A stretch of 64,000 nt of DNA from Lacticaseibacillus brantae DSM 23927 (GTDB lineage Bacteria > Bacillota > Bacilli > Lactobacillales > Lactobacillaceae): NCBI RefSeq assembly GCF_001436115.1, contig NZ_AYZQ01000001.1, forward strand, positions 760,331 to 824,330, in the 5' to 3' direction. The position numbers and the translations under genes are program-made. Within the stretch, counting starts at the first letter, position 1; each line of letters starts with the position of its first letter. The notes under the pieces are model-generated. The model did no database searches. It was not told where the DNA came from and was given only the letters and a program-made list of their open reading frames with translations. Of this stretch, positions 55,304-63,976 are shown one piece after another.

Positions 55304-56734
55304 CTACCGCGCGCGGCGGTTAATGATGAATTGTTTTAAGTCTATAGCAACCCGTGACTTCAAAGCAAATAAGGCCCCGAAATATATGGCTGTCAGTAGG
55401 ATAGTTTGGCTCACTAGGTCTAAGAACAGCCCAAAGGCATGAATTGGTACCAACAACCCGATGCCAAGTGCAATAAGCGCCGCCAGAATAATCCGCCATT
55501 GACCCCTAAAGACTGACCTGAGCGGTAATTCGTGACGCACAAGATAAATCCGCAAGAAGCAGACTAACAATTCTGTTGCCACAATAACTAAAGTCGCGCC
55601 ATTAGCACCAAACGCTTTAACGACTGCCAAGTTCAGCCCAACAGAGACGACGGCCCCGACATAATATGGGATGGAATAAATTTTGAACAGACCGCGAGAA
55701 AGCGTGTATTGATTGGCAAACACGCTGCCGTAACTCACCAAAACGATGATTAAAGCCCCAAAGAACATGTTGAAAGCCATCGGCGTGTACGCCGCCCCCC
55801 AAAACCAGCGGACAAATTGCTCGGCATTCACCATAAAAGCAATCGTGAAGTACAAGCCGACCATCAGCGTGTAATCAAGGCTGGTTTTGAGGAGACGAAC
55901 TACTTGTTCGTGGCCGGTATCTTCCACCAACATCTGGGCCATCTTAGGCATCAGAATTGTACTGATTGAACCCACAATTGCAATCACGGCTCGGGCGAGC
56001 ATCTGGGTCTGCGAGTAATAACTTAACTGGCGACTCGATGCCAGCCACCCCACCAAAGTTTGATCGAAACTCACATAGAACTGGACCGCAATCATCGGCA
56101 AGGTGACTGTTAATGCTGATCGGAAGTAAACCTGGCTCCAGCCAAAGTCTTGGCGCGAAATTTTGCGCCCCAGGTGCTTGGTTAAATCAAACCAAAAGAC
56201 AACATTCGCTAGATACGTGATTGAGTTAATCAGCAAGTAAATCCATAAATCTTCCGGACGGTGGACAAACAGGAAAATGGTGGCCACAATACTGAGCTTA
56301 ATGACCGTATTTCGCATGACCACTTGTTTGATCTCACCTAAGCCAATAAAAAGCCAGGAAATATCAAGAACGTAGCCAAACAGAAATGGCACTTCCAGCA
56401 GATAGAAGAATTTGTAGTCCAGCCAAAGCAAGACTGCCACCACGTACCCGACAATCACGAGCAACCCGACTGTCAACTGAATCTGCCACAAACGTGCGAA
56501 AGTTTTAGGCAGATCTTCTTTAGGCGCCTGAGCAATGCTACGAACCCCAAATTGGTTCATCCCAAACAGAATCACCACGCTCAAAAACACAGGAATCGAG
56601 TTGATTAGTGCATTAATGCCGAGCGCTTCTGGTTGCAGAACACGCGAGACATAGGGCGTTGTCACAAAGGGCAGGATCAGAATCAAGATCTGATAAACTC
56701 CGTTGTAGATAATATTCGTCATCGTTTTACGCAT
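55304..56734 (-). CDS. Oligosaccharide flippase (Wzx-like, MATE/MOP superfamily)
   Basis: 476 residues, about 12-14 hydrophobic segments throughout, opening with NIIYNGVYQILILILPFVTTPYVSR, the typical start of Polysacc_synt flippases. Moves lipid-linked repeat units outward. Its ATG overlaps the stop of the CDP-glycerol transferase gene (8 bases). Presence of a flippase with the Wzy-like protein points to Wzx/Wzy assembly. Confidence 0.9.
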   Translation of the reverse strand: MRKTMTNIIYNGVYQILILILPFVTTPYVSRVLQPEALGINALINSIPVFLSVVILFGMNQFGVRSIAQAPKEDLPKTFARLWQIQLTVGLLVIVGYVVAVLLWLDYKFFYLLEVPFLFGYVLDISWLFIGLGEIKQVVMRNTVIKLSIVATIFLFVHRPEDLWIYLLINSITYLANVVFWFDLTKHLGRKISRQDFGWSQVYFRSALTVTLPMIAVQFYVSFDQTLVGWLASSRQLSYYSQTQMLARAVIAIVGSISTILMPKMAQMLVEDTGHEQVVRLLKTSLDYTLMVGLYFTIAFMVNAEQFVRWFWGAAYTPMAFNMFFGALIIVLVSYGSVFANQYTLSRGLFKIYSIPYYVGAVVSVGLNLAVVKAFGANGATLVIVATELLVCFLRIYLVRHELPLRSVFRGQWRIILAALIALGIGLLVPIHAFGLFLDLVSQTILLTAIYFGALFALKSRVAIDLKQFIINRRAR

Positions 56735-57869
56735 GCGGTTTCTCCACTAACAATTCTGAAACGATTTGCGCACTGACAGGATGGACATAGTTTGCATTAT
56801 GCGCCTGCGCAAATGCGGACTGGTCGGTCGGTGCCTGTTGTAAGGCGGCAAATAAATCAGTTTGATTTTCAACAACTGGGCCTGGAACAAAAGTTGGGTA
56901 GTCATAATAAAAACCCCGTAATTGGTCACCATACTTGGCCAAATCATAAGCGTAAAAGACCATTGGGCGATTGAGGAGTGCGTAATCAAAGAACACTGAT
57001 GAGTAGTCGGTAATCAATTGGTCACTAATGAGATACAAATCCCGAATATCAGGATATTGGCTCACGTTTTGGACATGGGGCCAGGCTGATAAGTCAGGCA
57101 CCTTGTCAGCAACATGCGGATGCAACCGTAACAGCAAGATTGTGTCTGGAAAGGTTTGGGTAAAAGCATCCAAATCTAGTTGCAACTGGAACTTTGCTTC
57201 GTCATCCCGGAAGGTCGGTGCATACAACCACACCGGTTGGTCAGGCGTTAACCCTAACTTCTGGCGCAAAGCGGTTTGATAGGGCTTATCGTCGCGATGC
57301 GTGACCAGAACATCATTTCGGGGCAAGCCTTCAGCAACTAACTGACCAGCTCCTAAGCCAAACGCTTGTGCATAAATCCAATTATCAGCCGGCGCATTAC
57401 TCAAGAAGTACGTCCAGTTTTCAGGCTCTTTGGCCGTTTCATCCCGATAGGTATTATCGGCCGGCATATCATTGGCAATGTGCTTCAGCGGTGTTCCATG
57501 CCAAGCTTGTAGAAAGACGCCATTGTGATGTTGGCGCAGCCGATATGGCATATTCACATTCACAATCCAATACTTGCTCTTAGCTAAGGCCAGGAAGTAC
57601 TGCCGTGAATGCCGCGACACAAAAATTAACTGCTGGTTTGGATAGTCAGCCTGCATTTGCGCGGCTTCTGTCAAATCCTCTAATAAGATGTAGTAACGGG
57701 CTTGCGGCTTTTCTTGCACCAAGGCTTCAAAAATCGCCCGCGGATTATCTGAAAAGTGCTTGCCATCCCAAGCGTTGAAGAAGTAACTATTCGAATCCAT
57801 GCGCGTGAACCACTTAACGAGACTGAAATAGATGCCATGGTAGAAGAATTGAATCAACCAATGTTTCAT
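56727..57869 (-). CDS. CDP-glycerol:poly(glycerophosphate) glycerophosphotransferase-like (TagB/TagF family)
   Basis: 380 residues, the short single-domain form. Family motifs QAWHGTPLKH near 118-127, YAPTFRDD near 213-220, and ITDYSSVFFDY near 286-296. Adds glycerol phosphate from CDP-glycerol, which TagD (61402) would supply. It is shorter than full TagF, so it may add a single unit like TagB or decorate a polysaccharide. Overlaps genes on both sides. Confidence 0.9.
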   Translation of the reverse strand: MKHWLIQFFYHGIYFSLVKWFTRMDSNSYFFNAWDGKHFSDNPRAIFEALVQEKPQARYYILLEDLTEAAQMQADYPNQQLIFVSRHSRQYFLALAKSKYWIVNVNMPYRLRQHHNGVFLQAWHGTPLKHIANDMPADNTYRDETAKEPENWTYFLSNAPADNWIYAQAFGLGAGQLVAEGLPRNDVLVTHRDDKPYQTALRQKLGLTPDQPVWLYAPTFRDDEAKFQLQLDLDAFTQTFPDTILLLRLHPHVADKVPDLSAWPHVQNVSQYPDIRDLYLISDQLITDYSSVFFDYALLNRPMVFYAYDLAKYGDQLRGFYYDYPTFVPGPVVENQTDLFAALQQAPTDQSAFAQAHNANYVHPVSAQIVSELLVEKPHA

Positions 57870-59395
57870 GCGCTCAGCCGTCCTTGCTTCGCTCTGCGGA
57901 TAGCAGCAATCAATACCCCTTCAAAGAAGCCTAACAGGATCGTGTCAGTCAAGAAGTCCATCACGTTCCCTGAATAGACTGAAGCACCGACCATCGCCAC
58001 GACCCCAAGCAGTAAAGCTGAGACGTAAAATTGACGCACAGCGGCGTAACGTAACCAGGCGTAGACACCATAAGCCCCCACAAAGACGTAAGGCATCAAC
58101 AACAGCAGCACACCAAGATATCCCATTGAATACCACTGAGAGACAAAGTCCTGTTCCAGATTGAAAATATTATTCATCCGAGTATAGGTAATCCCAAACC
58201 ATGCATCTAATGGATTGTGGTTATAGGCCTTAACGTGATCGAGCATTGCTTGTTCGACTTGCCGGTAATTCAAACGTTCAGCGATTGGCCACCGCATCAC
58301 CCCAAACCAGAATTCAGGATCATTTTTATACGAATAACTTTCAAAAACGAACTTCTTATTGAGCGAATAACGAGACCAATTTTTCTTAATGTATTTAACC
58401 AGAATAGGTTTGCGCTGAGCAGTCGTCTTGCCAACCAACTGGGCATCCAAGCGGCGTTCGAGTGTTTTGATCTTAGCCTGTTTCTCGTTTTCTTTACGCG
58501 TTGTTTGGACTGAGACATCAAAATTTGCGCGATTACTGTTCGGTGAAATCGGCAGTAAGCCTGCCGCAACCACTAACAATGCTGCAATGATGGCTAGATG
58601 AGACCATTCGAATTTAACGTTTTTCAACAACAAGGTGTGGGTCAGGTAAGCAATCACAAACAGGCCTGCCATCCCAATAAATCCGTAGGTGGATGTTTTG
58701 GTCCCTAACATGAACATTGCCAATAACTGACTGAAGGCCAAGATACCGTTCAGCCAATTCAAACGTTTGAAGACCACGTACAGAATCAGCGGTGTCAACA
58801 GAATTTCAACGGCACTGATGGCATTGGCAAAATAGAAGAAGCCTTTGCTGGCGAGCCCATAGTAACTCCCGCCCACTGCAGACGAGAACCAGTTGAAAAT
58901 GCTGCCCGTAATCCAGCCGCCACCATAAGACGCTAACGCAAAGCCAAACAGGTTCGTAATTACAATACTGCCTGAAATCAAGCCAACGAGAATCTGAATA
59001 ATTTTGGTAATGGTAGATTCAGTGAAGTCCAAGCGATTGGTCACAAATAAGGTGAACAATGGAACCAACATCCGCAGAACATAGAAGGCTTCACCCACTA
59101 ATGAGAAGTGGAAATTATTGGGATTCACTGAAATGAAATGACTGGCATTCCAAACATGTAATACGAAATAAATGGCTAACGCCCCGATATAAGTAAAAAT
59201 TAGCCAATCTCTTCGACTGAACCGCTCGCTGATGACAAACATCACGGCGACAACTAGAATCAAGATCAGCCGAATGATGGTTGAAATTGAAAATGATAAT
59301 AATGTTGATAACGGCGGAACATAGAAGAAATAGACATCTAAAAATGGCTGTAACAGAATGAATGCGAGGAAAACCCGCTTAAGTTGTTTTTGCAA
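57866..59395 (-). CDS. O-antigen ligase/polymerase-like membrane protein (Wzy/WaaL type)
   Basis: 509 residues from the TTG at 59395 after AAGGAG. About ten to twelve hydrophobic segments with a large hydrophilic loop (roughly 290-430), rich in Lys/Arg/Tyr, as in Wzy_C/O-antigen ligase proteins. The loop would be outside and holds the catalytic Arg/His in known members. Either polymerises or attaches repeat units. Overlaps the downstream gene by 4 bases. Confidence 0.82.
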   Translation of the reverse strand: MQKQLKRVFLAFILLQPFLDVYFFYVPPLSTLLSFSISTIIRLILILVVAVMFVISERFSRRDWLIFTYIGALAIYFVLHVWNASHFISVNPNNFHFSLVGEAFYVLRMLVPLFTLFVTNRLDFTESTITKIIQILVGLISGSIVITNLFGFALASYGGGWITGSIFNWFSSAVGGSYYGLASKGFFYFANAISAVEILLTPLILYVVFKRLNWLNGILAFSQLLAMFMLGTKTSTYGFIGMAGLFVIAYLTHTLLLKNVKFEWSHLAIIAALLVVAAGLLPISPNSNRANFDVSVQTTRKENEKQAKIKTLERRLDAQLVGKTTAQRKPILVKYIKKNWSRYSLNKKFVFESYSYKNDPEFWFGVMRWPIAERLNYRQVEQAMLDHVKAYNHNPLDAWFGITYTRMNNIFNLEQDFVSQWYSMGYLGVLLLLMPYVFVGAYGVYAWLRYAAVRQFYVSALLLGVVAMVGASVYSGNVMDFLTDTILLGFFEGVLIAAIRRAKQGRLSA

Positions 59396-59406
59396 AGTGC
59401 TTCTCC

Positions 59407-60483
59407 TTATTTCTTCAATATTTCTGAGTATCCAGCCCAAACGGCTGCTTGTAATTGGGCAATTGAGAAGTGCGCCATCGCATAGTCGCGAAAACGTTGA
59501 CCTTCGGCTTGGAGGGTTTGATCCAGATAGCGCTGGTAAGCTGTGGCCATCGCTGATGCCAATGCGTCGACATCCCCAACCGGCACGACTTGCCCGTATT
59601 TGGCGTCTGGAATCATCACCTGCATGTCACCGACATTCGTCGCAATCACTGGTACCCCGGCGTCAGCACTCTCCAGTAAGACAAGTGGGAAGCTTTCTGA
59701 TTGCGAGGTTAACAGATTGACATCCGTGGTCGCCTGCAAGCCCCTAATCTCCTCTGGGGTTTTGAACCCAAGCATGTGCACCTGCTGCGCAAGTCCCAAG
59801 TCCTGAATCATTGTCTGAATCGCATCATGCATAGGGCCATCACCAACAACATTGAGTTGAGCCGGTAACTGCGCAGCTTTAAAAGCATGGAGTAAGAGCG
59901 CATGGTCTTTAACGGGATGCAGCCGTGCAACCATCATCATCGTGAAGGTTGGATGAGGCTGAGCCATCACCGGTGTGCTGTGAAACGCGATACCGTTATA
60001 GATTACTCGAATCTTGGTGGTTGGCACACCTAAATGCGCGACCTCAGCAGCGAAGGTCTTGGTGACCACATCGACTTGGTCGGCCCGTTTGAGACTGGCA
60101 ATATTAAGCCGAGTAAAAATTCGGCCAGCCACGCCGCCATTCATAAAATCAAGCGTGGGATCCGAATGAACGGTAATCACCCACTTGGCGAGAACGCGGC
60201 GATGAATCATGCGCATAAATAAGTTTGCTCGAGCCCCATGAGAATGAACAATATCATAATGGCCGTGACCAATAAACTGGCGCAATTCTTTAAGAATAGA
60301 CAGTGAATAGCGACTCTGATGCGCCAAGACGTGAACAGAAATACCCGCCTCTCGTGCGGCTGCTGCCACAGACCCATCAGCAAAGGTCAGCAATTCAACA
60401 TCAGGTTGGCCCTTTAATAGGCTAACAATATGGGTCAAGCCGCCACCATTTTCGAGACCAGCGTTGATATGCAGAACTTTCAT
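59407..60483 (-). CDS. Glycosyltransferase family 4 (GT-B fold)
   Basis: 358 residues. N-terminal HINAGLENGGGLTHIV (about 5-20), VHSHGARANL near 88-97, and the second domain MMMVARLHPVKDH near 188-200 with the E-x(7)-E motif SESFPLVLLESADAG near 275-290. Donor probably a UDP-sugar. Its ATG overlaps the tagA stop by 4 bases. Confidence 0.9.
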   Translation of the reverse strand: MKVLHINAGLENGGGLTHIVSLLKGQPDVELLTFADGSVAAAAREAGISVHVLAHQSRYSLSILKELRQFIGHGHYDIVHSHGARANLFMRMIHRRVLAKWVITVHSDPTLDFMNGGVAGRIFTRLNIASLKRADQVDVVTKTFAAEVAHLGVPTTKIRVIYNGIAFHSTPVMAQPHPTFTMMMVARLHPVKDHALLLHAFKAAQLPAQLNVVGDGPMHDAIQTMIQDLGLAQQVHMLGFKTPEEIRGLQATTDVNLLTSQSESFPLVLLESADAGVPVIATNVGDMQVMIPDAKYGQVVPVGDVDALASAMATAYQRYLDQTLQAEGQRFRDYAMAHFSIAQLQAAVWAGYSEILKK

Positions 60484-61208
60484 GATTGGGCTTTAGCCTC
60501 CTGACGCACCGCCGCCAAAAACCGCGGCAAAACTAACATTCTGGGTAACCGACTCGGATTTTTGACTAAACGATAGGCCCATTCCATATGTACGCGTTGC
60601 ACCCATTTTGGCGCGCGTTTAACGGCACCGGCCAAGACATCGAAACTGCCCCCCACGCCCATCATAAAGGCTTGTGGAAGATGTGGCTTTAACGCCAACA
60701 GAAATTGCTCTTGTTTGGGAAAACCCAGGGCCGCAAAAATCATATCCGGTTGTGCAGCAATCACGGCATCACTCACCGCTTGATCATCAAGCCCAAAATA
60801 GCCGTCGTGGGCGTAAACGACGGTCAGGTTAGGATATTGCTTGGTCACATTGGCCACGGCTTGATCGTTGACTGTTTGTTTTGCCCCTATCAACGCAACG
60901 GTCAGATGCGCTTGATTGGCCTGCGCCAGCAGCGCTGTCATTGTGTCAAACCCAGTGACTCGCTCCGGCAATGGCGTGTTGAGCATCTGAGCTCCCGTAA
61001 CCACACCAATTCCGTCGGCCGTGACAAAATCAGCTTCAGCCAAAATTTGCGCATAGTCGCGGTGTTCTTTTGCGTACATCACAATTTCCGGGTTGGCCGT
61101 CACCACAAAACTCCCCTGATGTTGACTTAACCGGTTCATAAAAATCTGAATAAACTCGGATTGCGTATAGGCATCAAAATCAACCCCTAGTACATTGACG
61201 CGTGACAT
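60480..61208 (-). CDS. tagA: WecG/TagA/CpsF family N-acetylmannosaminyltransferase
   Basis: 242 residues from the ATG at 61208 (GGAG 8 bases upstream; a GTG two codons earlier is too close). Conserved TADGIGVV near 62-69, AHDGYFG near 131-137, and FAALGFPKQE near 156-165. TagA adds ManNAc to GlcNAc-PP-undecaprenol to make the linkage unit of wall teichoic acid. First gene of the polysaccharide string. Confidence 0.92.
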   Translation of the reverse strand: MSRVNVLGVDFDAYTQSEFIQIFMNRLSQHQGSFVVTANPEIVMYAKEHRDYAQILAEADFVTADGIGVVTGAQMLNTPLPERVTGFDTMTALLAQANQAHLTVALIGAKQTVNDQAVANVTKQYPNLTVVYAHDGYFGLDDQAVSDAVIAAQPDMIFAALGFPKQEQFLLALKPHLPQAFMMGVGGSFDVLAGAVKRAPKWVQRVHMEWAYRLVKNPSRLPRMLVLPRFLAAVRQEAKAQS

Positions 61209-61248
61209 CCGCACCGCTCCCTCTTCACATAAGTAAATTAACCCTTGT

Positions 61249-61257
61249 ATTATACCA
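61249..61257 (-). promoter_or_regulatory. Extended -10 promoter of the tagA string
   Basis: Minus strand TGGTATAAT: TGn extension and a perfect -10 (61249-61254), about 40 bases before the tagA start. No clear -35. Confidence 0.6.
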
Positions 61258-61342
61258 GAATTATTCCCGCCTCGGGGTCATATCCCGTTTCTTAAGGATT
61301 TTCATAAAATTTTGTATGAGCGAACAGTTATGGCTTCTCGCC

Positions 61343-61371
61343 TTGCGTTCACTTACCCCCTAGGCTACACT
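61343..61371 (+). promoter_or_regulatory. tagD promoter
   Basis: TTGCGT, 17-base spacer, TACACT, 30 bases before tagD. Divergent from the tagA promoter about 90 bases away. Confidence 0.6.
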
Positions 61372-61401
61372 TAAAAAAATGGATGAAATGAGGCTTTTGT
61401 C

Positions 61402-61785
61402 ATGAAACGCGTGATTACATATGGGACCTTCGACTTATTACACTGGGGCCACGTCCACCTGCTAGAGCGGGCGGCCGCTTTAGGGGATGAATTGATTGTG
61501 GGCTTGTCTACTGATGAATTCAATGCTCTGAAACATAAAGAAGCCTATCATAGTTATGAACATCGGAAATATATCCTTGAAGCAATTCGCTATGTTGACA
61601 AGGTCATTCCCGAAACCAGTTGGGATCAAAAGATCCATGATGTCCAAGATTTAGACATTGATATTTTCGTCATGGGTGATGACTGGGAAGGCCAATTTGA
61701 TTTCCTGAAACCTTATTGCGAGGTCATTTATCTTCCTCGGACCAATGGCATTTCAACCACGCAGATTAAAGCAGATTTAAAATAA
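61402..61785 (+). CDS. tagD: Glycerol-3-phosphate cytidylyltransferase
   Basis: 127 residues, normal size. [19 protein letters not shown] (about 6-24) holds the HxGH motif, and the C-terminal RTNGISTT (about 113-120) is the second signature. It makes CDP-glycerol for poly(glycerol phosphate) teichoic acids. ATG after GAGG. Convergent with nagR. Confidence 0.96.
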   Translation: MKRVITYGTFDLLHWGHVHLLERAAALGDELIVGLSTDEFNALKHKEAYHSYEHRKYILEAIRYVDKVIPETSWDQKIHDVQDLDIDIFVMGDDWEGQFDFLKPYCEVIYLPRTNGISTTQIKADLK

Positions 61786-61790
61786 ACAAC

Positions 61791-61835
61791 AAAAAAGCTT
61801 GTGTCCAGAAAGGCATCTGGACACAAGCTTTTTTT
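61791..61835. terminator. Bidirectional terminator between tagD and nagR
   Basis: Perfect long stem AAAAAAGCTTGTGTCCAGA / TCTGGACACAAGCTTTTTT with a 6-base loop. Confidence 0.92.
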
Positions 61836-62535
61836 AGCGTTCGAGATAAAATTCAAAGCGGCTGCCAACGTACTGGGTTCGCACGTATTCAAAAGGCGTC
61901 CCGTCTTGCAGGAAGGAGGTCTGTCGCACGCGCAAAATTGCATCGTTACGTTTAATAGCCAGGTACTCGGCAATCCGTTCGCTGGCAAGCATGGCGCTGA
62001 CGGTCTGTTGAGCCCCGCCCAAAACAAAGCCGCCTTTACTTTCCAGCGTGTGATAGAACGATTTGCTGACTTCTGACTTGCTGAAGTTCTTTACCAAATC
62101 ATAAGGCACCGTCGCGACTTCAAATGTGATCGGCACCTCATCCGCATAACGAATGCGTTCCATTCGTAGCACTTGTGCGCCCTCAGCCAACTTGAGCTTT
62201 TCGCTTTCAGAGAGCGAGGGACTCGCAATGTGGTAAGAAATGGTCTTGCTAGAGGGCTTCCGGCCTTGAGCGACCATGATATCAGTGAAACTGGTCACGC
62301 CAGAAACCTTCTCCTGAACCTTCTGATTGGCCACATAGGTTCCTGCCCCGATGCGCCGTTCCAGAATACCCTCTTCAACCAACGTTTGAATTGCCTGGCG
62401 GAGGGTCATCCGCGATACCTTAAACGTCACGGCTAGTTCACGTTCAGATGGGATGCGGTCCCCAATTTGCCATTTGCCACTCTCAATATCTTGCTTAATC
62501 TGATTATGGATTTTGATATAAACCGGTAATTCCAC
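61834..62535 (-). CDS. GntR/HutC family repressor, NagR (YvoA)-like
   Basis: 233 residues from a GTG at 62535. N-terminal winged helix with IPSERELAVTFKVSRMTLRQAI (about 28-49), then the UTRA ligand domain with C-terminal YVRTQYVGSRFEFYL. Such repressors respond to GlcN-6-P or GlcNAc-6-P. It lies 24 bases after nagA, and a matching palindromic operator overlaps the nagA promoter. Confidence 0.9.
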   Translation of the reverse strand: MELPVYIKIHNQIKQDIESGKWQIGDRIPSERELAVTFKVSRMTLRQAIQTLVEEGILERRIGAGTYVANQKVQEKVSGVTSFTDIMVAQGRKPSSKTISYHIASPSLSESEKLKLAEGAQVLRMERIRYADEVPITFEVATVPYDLVKNFSKSEVSKSFYHTLESKGGFVLGGAQQTVSAMLASERIAEYLAIKRNDAILRVRQTSFLQDGTPFEYVRTQYVGSRFEFYLER

Positions 62536-62559
62536 TGGTTATCCCTCGTTTCACCCTAC

Positions 62560-63708
62560 TTAATCTTGAACAGTGTCATGCTTAACCCCATAACTAAAGG
62601 TTTGAATCAATTGCAAGTCTGCATTAAAGACGTTCATGTCAGCATCTTTACCCACTTCAAGCGTACCTTTTGAATCTAAGCCAAATTCACGCGCTTGGTT
62701 AACAGAACTCATCATCACGGCTTCACCCATGGAAGCACCCATATAGGCCATTGCATTGTGGAAGGCATCTTTAAACATCAAAACTGAGCCAGCCAGCGTG
62801 CCATCAGCCAGACGCGCTTGCTTATCCTTCACAAAGACTTTTTGGCCGCCTAATTCACTTTCGCCTTCTGGCATTCCCTTGCTTCGCATTGAATCGGTCA
62901 CTAAATCGATCCGCTCTGGGCCTTTTTGTTCAAAGGCTAAACGTAACATGTCAGGGACAATATGGAAGCCATCTGCGATGAGTTCAGCATACATGTTGTC
63001 TTCCAACATGGCGTGCCCAGTGACACCAGGTTCCCGGTGCTTGAATTCACGTTGCGCATTGTACAAGTGGGTGACGTGGGTCGCCTTACTATGTAACATC
63101 TGTTCCCGGGTCGCATTGGAGTGCCCAACTGACGGCACAATGTTGTGCGCCAAGAGGTAGTCTTCAAATGCTTGTGAGCCCTCATCTTCTGGGGCGTAAG
63201 TGATGAGGCGAACACGATTGCCTGATAATTCGTTCCATTGCTTCACTAATTCCGCGTCAGGCACTTTAATATATTCTTCTGGTTGTGCACCCTTAAATGT
63301 GGCATTGATGAATGGCCCTTCAAGATGCACACCTTGGATGATTGGATTACGGTCAGCAGCGGTCTTCACGCCACTCATTGCCTTATTAATGTTTTCAGTC
63401 GATTGCGTCATGGTTGTGGCAAAAAGGGTAGTCACCCCTTCATGTTCCATCATTTTGGTTGCCATTTGATCGATTTGGTCGGCATCGCCATCCATGGCAT
63501 CGAACCCATAACCGCCATGGGCGTGAACGTCGATGAATCCAGGAACAATTGTCTTGCCTTGCATATCAACGATTGTTTCACCGGATTGTGCCCGGTAATC
63601 AAACATATCCCCCACGGCGAGAATCTTATCATCGAAACGAATATAGCCGTCTTCAATTCGTTCTAAGCCTGTATAGATTACAGCATGCTTCAACACAGTA
63701 ACTGTCAC
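62560..63708 (-). CDS. nagA: N-acetylglucosamine-6-phosphate deacetylase
   Basis: 382 residues from the GTG at 63708, 9 bases after GGAG; a TTG two codons upstream sits too close to it. Amidohydrolase motif PGFIDVHAHGGYGFD near 50-64, HLEGPFI near 127-133, SVGHSNAT near 189-196, the metal ligand region HLYNAQR and DG-FHI, and catalytic Asp in LVTDSM near 271-276. It removes acetate from GlcNAc-6-P in amino sugar catabolism and wall recycling. Confidence 0.96.
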   Translation of the reverse strand: MTVTVLKHAVIYTGLERIEDGYIRFDDKILAVGDMFDYRAQSGETIVDMQGKTIVPGFIDVHAHGGYGFDAMDGDADQIDQMATKMMEHEGVTTLFATTMTQSTENINKAMSGVKTAADRNPIIQGVHLEGPFINATFKGAQPEEYIKVPDAELVKQWNELSGNRVRLITYAPEDEGSQAFEDYLLAHNIVPSVGHSNATREQMLHSKATHVTHLYNAQREFKHREPGVTGHAMLEDNMYAELIADGFHIVPDMLRLAFEQKGPERIDLVTDSMRSKGMPEGESELGGQKVFVKDKQARLADGTLAGSVLMFKDAFHNAMAYMGASMGEAVMMSSVNQAREFGLDSKGTLEVGKDADMNVFNADLQLIQTFSYGVKHDTVQD

Positions 63709-63738
63709 AATCAACCACTCCTAATCTGAATTACTTTA

Positions 63739-63767
63739 AATATACGCTGGTATAGACCAAACTTCAA
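63739..63767 (-). promoter_or_regulatory. nagA promoter with palindromic NagR-type operator
   Basis: Minus strand TTGAAG (63762-63767), 17-base spacer, TATATT (63739-63744). Within the spacer the 12-base near-palindrome TGGTCTATACCA (63748-63759) matches the NagR/DasR-type consensus (TGGTCTAGACCA-like). Binding there would block RNA polymerase. Confidence 0.75.
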
Positions 63768-63855
63768 GCCCACACCAATTTAAATTTAATTTCGCGAGAC
63801 CGCTATTTTGCTACCATTCACCCATAATCTGAATTAGACCAATTGGGCCGGGCAC

Positions 63856-63887
63856 AAAAAAAGCTGTCACCATTACTGGTCACAGCT
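63856..63887 (-). terminator. Terminator of the tRNA cluster
   Basis: Minus strand stem AGCTGTgACCA / TGGTgACAGCT, 4-base loop, seven T. It ends the tRNA transcript from the right edge. Confidence 0.9.
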
Positions 63888-63894
63888 AGAGTAG

Positions 63895-63966
63895 TTGGGG
63901 TAGCTGGATTCGAACCAGCGCATGACGGAGTCAAAGTCCGTTGCCTTACCGCTTGGCTATACCCCA
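63895..63966 (-). tRNA. tRNA-Gln (UUG anticodon)
   Basis: 72 bases. Acceptor stem TGGGGTA / TACCCCA with A discriminator, D-arm AGCCAAGCGGTAAGGC, anticodon stem ACGGA / TCCGT around CT-TTG-AC, T-arm CTGG-TTCGAAT-CCAG. CCA not encoded. Confidence 0.95.
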
Positions 63967-63976
63967 ATAAGAAAAA

